Notes under the pieces: model-generated
The model's input: only the letters and a program-made list of their open reading frames with translations
Told to the model about the DNA's origin: nothing
The model's database searches: none
Source of the DNA: Actinomadura luzonensis
Lineage (GTDB): Bacteria; Actinomycetota; Actinomycetes; Streptosporangiales; Streptosporangiaceae
Reading direction: 5' to 3'
Length of the DNA stretch: 64,000 nt
Assembly (NCBI RefSeq): GCF_022664455.2
Contig: NZ_JAKRKC020000003.1
Coordinates: 806,001 to 870,000, forward strand
Program-made: the position numbers and the translations under genes
In this document: piece by piece, positions 61,152-64,000 of the stretch
Position numbering within the stretch: the stretch's first letter is position 1
Layout: each line of letters starts with the position of its first letter

Positions 61152-61574
61152 TCACGAGTCGCCCTTTCCGGGGACCCGGGCCTCGGGGTCGACGTACAGC
61201 AGCTTGGTCTTCATGAAGGCGCGCACCTCGAACCCGGTCCAGACCAGGGTGCAGATGACGACGGACCAGGCGAAGGCCAGCGTGTTCCAGGCCGTGGTGT
61301 CGCGGAACGCGTTCAGCACGACCATGATGACGACGACTTTGACGAGGTAGCTGAGCATCGCCGCGATCGCCATCATCTGGGGGGAGACCCTTGCGGCATA
61401 GGAGACCGCTACCACGCTGATGCTGAAGAAAACCCCGACGAGCAAAGCGCCGAGCCCCGCGCCCAGCGCGCCCTTGCCGCCGGCGGTCAGGAAGGCGACG
61501 ACCACCGCGGCCACCCCGACCACCGCGGTCGGAATCGCGGCGCCCTTGAGTACGCGCACGTCGTTGGCCTGCAT
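61152..61574 (-). CDS. ATP synthase subunit I-like membrane protein
   Basis: 140 residues with four membrane helices (AAIPTAVVGVAAVVVAFLTA, GALLVGVFFSISVVAVSYAA, MIAIAAMLSY-type helix 3 and WNTLAFAWSVVICTLVWTGF). The arrangement resembles the ATP-synt_I family, which often opens atp operons. The ATG follows TGGAGC. With the 71-residue AtpZ-like protein it gives this operon two candidate assembly proteins. It is likely the first gene of the atp transcript. Confidence 0.8.
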   Translation of the reverse strand: MQANDVRVLKGAAIPTAVVGVAAVVVAFLTAGGKGALGAGLGALLVGVFFSISVVAVSYAARVSPQMMAIAAMLSYLVKVVVIMVVLNAFRDTTAWNTLAFAWSVVICTLVWTGFEVRAFMKTKLLYVDPEARVPGKGDS

Positions 61575-61613
61575 CGGTGCTCCATCAGCATGTTATCAAG
61601 CGAGCGTTTGCTA

Positions 61614-61637
61614 CCCCTCGGACATGTGCGTCCGGGG
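61614..61637 (-). terminator. Hairpin between the wecA-like gene and the atp operon
   Basis: On the plus strand CCCCTCGGAC and GTCCGGGGG flank ATGTGC, giving a 9-bp stem with one bulge. It lies about 70 nt beyond the wecA-like stop and before the atp operon. Terminator for the former is likely; no U-tract. Confidence 0.5.
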
Positions 61638-61705
61638 GCCCCTGCTCGTGAAAGATATCACAAGCTCACGGAAGACCGCTTTTACCTGCCGTTTCTAGTT
61701 CGCGA

Positions 61706-62992
61706 TCAAGAACGGCTCGGAAATGCCGGGATGACCGGATTGCCCTCGGCCGTCGCGCGCTCGGCCCGCGGCCCGTCCGCCGGCGGCATCGGCCGCCTGA
61801 CCTGCGGCTCCGGCGCGATGGGCGGCATCGGGCCGGTGGGCGGGCCGTCGTCGTCGGGCTGCTTGCCCCGCGAGGCCGCGTGCGCGCCGCCCCTGCCCCG
61901 CCAGCGCGGCAGCGCCATCAGCACCAGCACCGCCAGCGCGAACACGATGAACACCGGGAACAGCAGGACCGGCACGCCGATGGTGGACATGCTCACCACG
62001 CCGAAGGCGAACAGGAACGCCCAGGCGTACATGATGAGCACCGACCTGCGGTGGGAGTGGCCGATGTCCATCAGCCGGTGGTGCAGGTGGCCGCGGTCGG
62101 GCGCGAACGGCGACAGGCCGCGCGAGGTGCGCCGCACCACGGCCGTGATGAGGTCGACCAGCGGCAGGACCAGCACCGCCGCCGGCAGCAGCAACGGGAG
62201 CAGCACCGGGACCTTGTTCATGCCCTCGATGATCCCGGGGTCGACCGGCGTCACGGTGACGATGGACGAGGCGAGCACGAGCCCGATGAGCATGGCCCCG
62301 GTGTCGCCCATGAAGATCTTGGCCGGGTGGAAGTTGTGCGGCAGGAAGCCGAGGCAGGTGCCGATGAGGATCGCCGCGATGGCCGCCGTGGTGGTGATGC
62401 GCCCGCCGCTGATGTTGACGGCCAGGAAGATGGAGTAGGCCCAGGTGGCCATGCCCGCGATGCAGACGATGCCGGCCGCCAGGCCGTCGAGGCCGTCGAC
62501 GAAGTTGACCGCGTTGATGGTGACCACCACGACCATGATGGTGATCACCGTGCTGAGCGTGGGGTCGAGGCTGATGGAGCCGCCCCAGTTCTGTGGCAGC
62601 GGGATGTAGAGCAGCCGCAGGTCGAAGAAGACCAGCACGCCCGCCGCCGCGACCTGGCCGCCGAGCTTGATGAAGGCGTCCATGCCCCACCAGTCGTCGA
62701 GGAACCCGGTCAGCGTGATCAGGCCGCCCGCCACGATGAGCGCCGTGACCGCGTTGACGTCGGTCTCGGTCAGGGCCTTGCCCGTGTGCGTGAGCTGGCT
62801 GGCCACCAGCAGCCCGGCCACCAGGCCCCCGTACATCGCCAGGCCGCCCAGGCGGGGGGTCGGCGTGGTGTGCACGTCGCGGTCGCGTACCTCGGGCATG
62901 GCGCCGATGCGGATGGCGAAGCGGCGCACGAGCGGAACCAGCAGATAGGTCACCGCTGCCGCGATGAGCGCCATGAACAGGTATTCGCGCAC
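61706..62992 (-). CDS. WecA/MraY family polyprenyl-phosphate sugar-1-phosphate transferase
   Basis: 428 residues from a GTG at 62992, with about 11 membrane helices. It transfers a sugar-1-phosphate, probably GlcNAc-1-P, from UDP-sugar to decaprenyl or undecaprenyl phosphate at the inner membrane face, the first step in arabinogalactan/teichoic-type wall polymer linkage. Signatures: TPRLGGLAMYGG, DDWWGMDAF (catalytic Asp pair), NFVDGLDGLAAG, FMGDTGAMLIG and the HIP-like GHLHHRLMDIGHSHR. A Pro/Arg-rich cytoplasmic tail of about 70 residues follows the last helix. It sits between glyA and atp, as in Streptomyces. Confidence 0.9.
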   Translation of the reverse strand: MREYLFMALIAAAVTYLLVPLVRRFAIRIGAMPEVRDRDVHTTPTPRLGGLAMYGGLVAGLLVASQLTHTGKALTETDVNAVTALIVAGGLITLTGFLDDWWGMDAFIKLGGQVAAAGVLVFFDLRLLYIPLPQNWGGSISLDPTLSTVITIMVVVVTINAVNFVDGLDGLAAGIVCIAGMATWAYSIFLAVNISGGRITTTAAIAAILIGTCLGFLPHNFHPAKIFMGDTGAMLIGLVLASSIVTVTPVDPGIIEGMNKVPVLLPLLLPAAVLVLPLVDLITAVVRRTSRGLSPFAPDRGHLHHRLMDIGHSHRRSVLIMYAWAFLFAFGVVSMSTIGVPVLLFPVFIVFALAVLVLMALPRWRGRGGAHAASRGKQPDDDGPPTGPMPPIAPEPQVRRPMPPADGPRAERATAEGNPVIPAFPSRS

Positions 62993-63049
62993 GGACCTAG
63001 TTTCCCGGATGTCCCGGCCCGCTGTGACCGGAAAACGACACAGACCAGC

Positions 63050-64000
63050 TTAATATTCGCTGAGATATGGCGGATGGATGGCCAGAAGAGCCGAAACTCT
63101 TTCCCTGACCTTCCCCGCGACGCCAGGATCACGCACCGCCGCGGCCACCAGCGCGCCGATCTCCGCGACTTCCTGGGGCTCCATCCCCTGCGTGGTGACA
63201 CAGGGCGTGCCCACGCGGATGCCCGACGTCACCGCCGGGGGCTCCGGGTCGTACGGGATGACGTTGCGGTTGAGCGTGATGCCCGCCGCCGCGCACCGCC
63301 GCTCCGCCTCCGCCCCCGACACCCCCGTGCCGCGCAGGTCGACCAGCGCCAGATGGGTGTCGGTGCCGCCGGACACCGGCCGCATGCCCTCCGCCGCCAG
63401 CGCCCCCGCCAGCGCGCGGGCGTTGTCGATCACGCGGCGGGCGTACCCGGCGAACTCCGGCCGCAGCGCCTCGCCGAACGCCACCGCCTTGGCCGCCACC
63501 ACGTGCATCAGCGGCCCGCCCTGCACGAACGGGAACACCGCCCGGTCGATCCGCCCGGCCAGCTCGGCGGTGCACACGATCGCCCCGCCGCGCGGCCCGC
63601 GCAGCGCCTTGTGGGTGGTGAACGTGACCACGTCCGCGTACGGGACCGCCGACGGGATCGCGCCGCCCGCCATCAGCCCGATCGGGTGCGCCGCGTCGGC
63701 CAGCAGCCACGCCCCCACCTCGTCGGCGATGCCGCGGAAGACCGCGTAGTCGATCAGCCTCGGGTACGCGGTCGCGCCGCAGACGATGAGCTTGGGCCGG
63801 TGCCGCAGCGCCAGGTCCCGCACCTCGTCGAGGTCGATCAGCTCGGTGTCGCGCCGCACGCCGTACGGCACGACGTCGAACCACCGTCCCGAGAAGTTCA
63901 CCTTCGAGCCGTGCGTGAGATGGCCGCCGTGCGGCAGGGCCATGGCCAGCATCGTGTCGCCGGGCTGGAGCAGCGCGGCGTAGGCGGCCAGGTTCGCCGA
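63050..64000 (-). CDS. glyA: Serine hydroxymethyltransferase, C-terminal part (start outside window)
   Basis: The frame enters from the right edge (SANLAAYAALLQPGDT) and ends at 63050, giving 316 residues of a protein usually about 420 long. It interconverts serine plus tetrahydrofolate with glycine plus 5,10-methylene-THF. Visible are GGHLTHGSKVNFSGRWFD, the cofactor Asp in LLADAAHPIGL, and the PLP lysine in TFTTHKALRGPRGG. The C-terminus HPPYLSEY is complete. The usual TLRGPRGG is ALRGPRGG here. It lies 57 nt upstream of the wecA-like gene on the same strand and may be co-transcribed. Confidence 0.95.
   Translation of the reverse strand, partial: SANLAAYAALLQPGDTMLAMALPHGGHLTHGSKVNFSGRWFDVVPYGVRRDTELIDLDEVRDLALRHRPKLIVCGATAYPRLIDYAVFRGIADEVGAWLLADAAHPIGLMAGGAIPSAVPYADVVTFTTHKALRGPRGGAIVCTAELAGRIDRAVFPFVQGGPLMHVVAAKAVAFGEALRPEFAGYARRVIDNARALAGALAAEGMRPVSGGTDTHLALVDLRGTGVSGAEAERRCAAAGITLNRNVIPYDPEPPAVTSGIRVGTPCVTTQGMEPQEVAEIGALVAAAVRDPGVAGKVRERVSALLAIHPPYLSEY

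Overview
The window is about 64 kb of very GC-rich DNA (roughly 70-75% by eye) from an actinomycete. The gene content points to a filamentous, sporulating lineage: a NucS mismatch endonuclease, a 269-residue ATP synthase delta subunit, a DivIVA-type coiled-coil filament protein next to methylmalonyl-CoA epimerase, an actinobacterial DUF3039/DUF2550 set, a geosmin-synthase-like terpene synthase, and rare TTA leucine codons confined to accessory genes. The order glyA - wecA-like - atp operon - nucS - filament protein - mce - thiolase resembles the Streptomyces core. Streptosporangiaceae (for example Nonomuraea) is my best guess for the family, but that is inference.

Layout. 1-5.3 kb: end of a regulator-like protein, a glycosyltransferase-like protein, a GNAT acetyltransferase, a DEAD/DEAH helicase and a proline-rich membrane protein. 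5.4-12.4 kb: two MFS exporters, each with a perfect palindromic operator candidate, a divergent TetR regulator, a secreted M43 metalloprotease, DUF3039, AlgH/YqgE, an LPYTG-bearing surface protein and a second TetR. 12.6-16.5 kb: a glycerol regulon (IclR-type regulator, glpK, glpD) with two matching operators and no glpF. 17.2-20.8 kb: a minus-strand run of MarR, thioredoxin-fold/TPR protein, cytidylate-kinase-like protein and malic enzyme. 21-23.7 kb: a large membrane protein, a DUF4230 protein and a 50-residue protein, the last preceded by helically phased CCTAGG-like sites.

23.8-28.6 kb is the oddest region. It holds a translationally coupled membrane protein - XRE regulator - oxidoreductase operon with a two-tier 41-bp palindrome at its head. 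Next to it is a two-domain terpene synthase whose halves lie in different frames, joined by a repeat-rich linker; its N-terminal domain appears to have lost the metal-binding NSE triad. 28.6-34.9 kb: thiolase, mce, the coiled-coil filament protein, an AI-2E family permease, an alpha/beta hydrolase and an SDR.

35-44.8 kb: a two-gene surface operon, a 1098-residue LamG protein followed by a 2106-residue RHS protein. Each carries a TTA codon within its first seven codons, and there is no visible immunity gene. 44.9-53.8 kb: alpha/beta hydrolase and zinc-ribbon protein, nucS, aldehyde dehydrogenase plus a low-GC TetR with two TTA codons, a STAS protein, an ABC-2 exporter co-transcribed with an orphan histidine kinase, PduO-type adenosyltransferase and DUF2550. 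53.8-61.6 kb: the complete atp operon (two small subunit-I-type proteins, then B, E, F, H, A, G, D, C). 61.7-64 kb: a WecA-like phosphosugar transferase and the C-terminal part of glyA. No rRNA, tRNA, CRISPR array, IS element or prophage was recognised. No stretch longer than about 300 bases lacks a gene.
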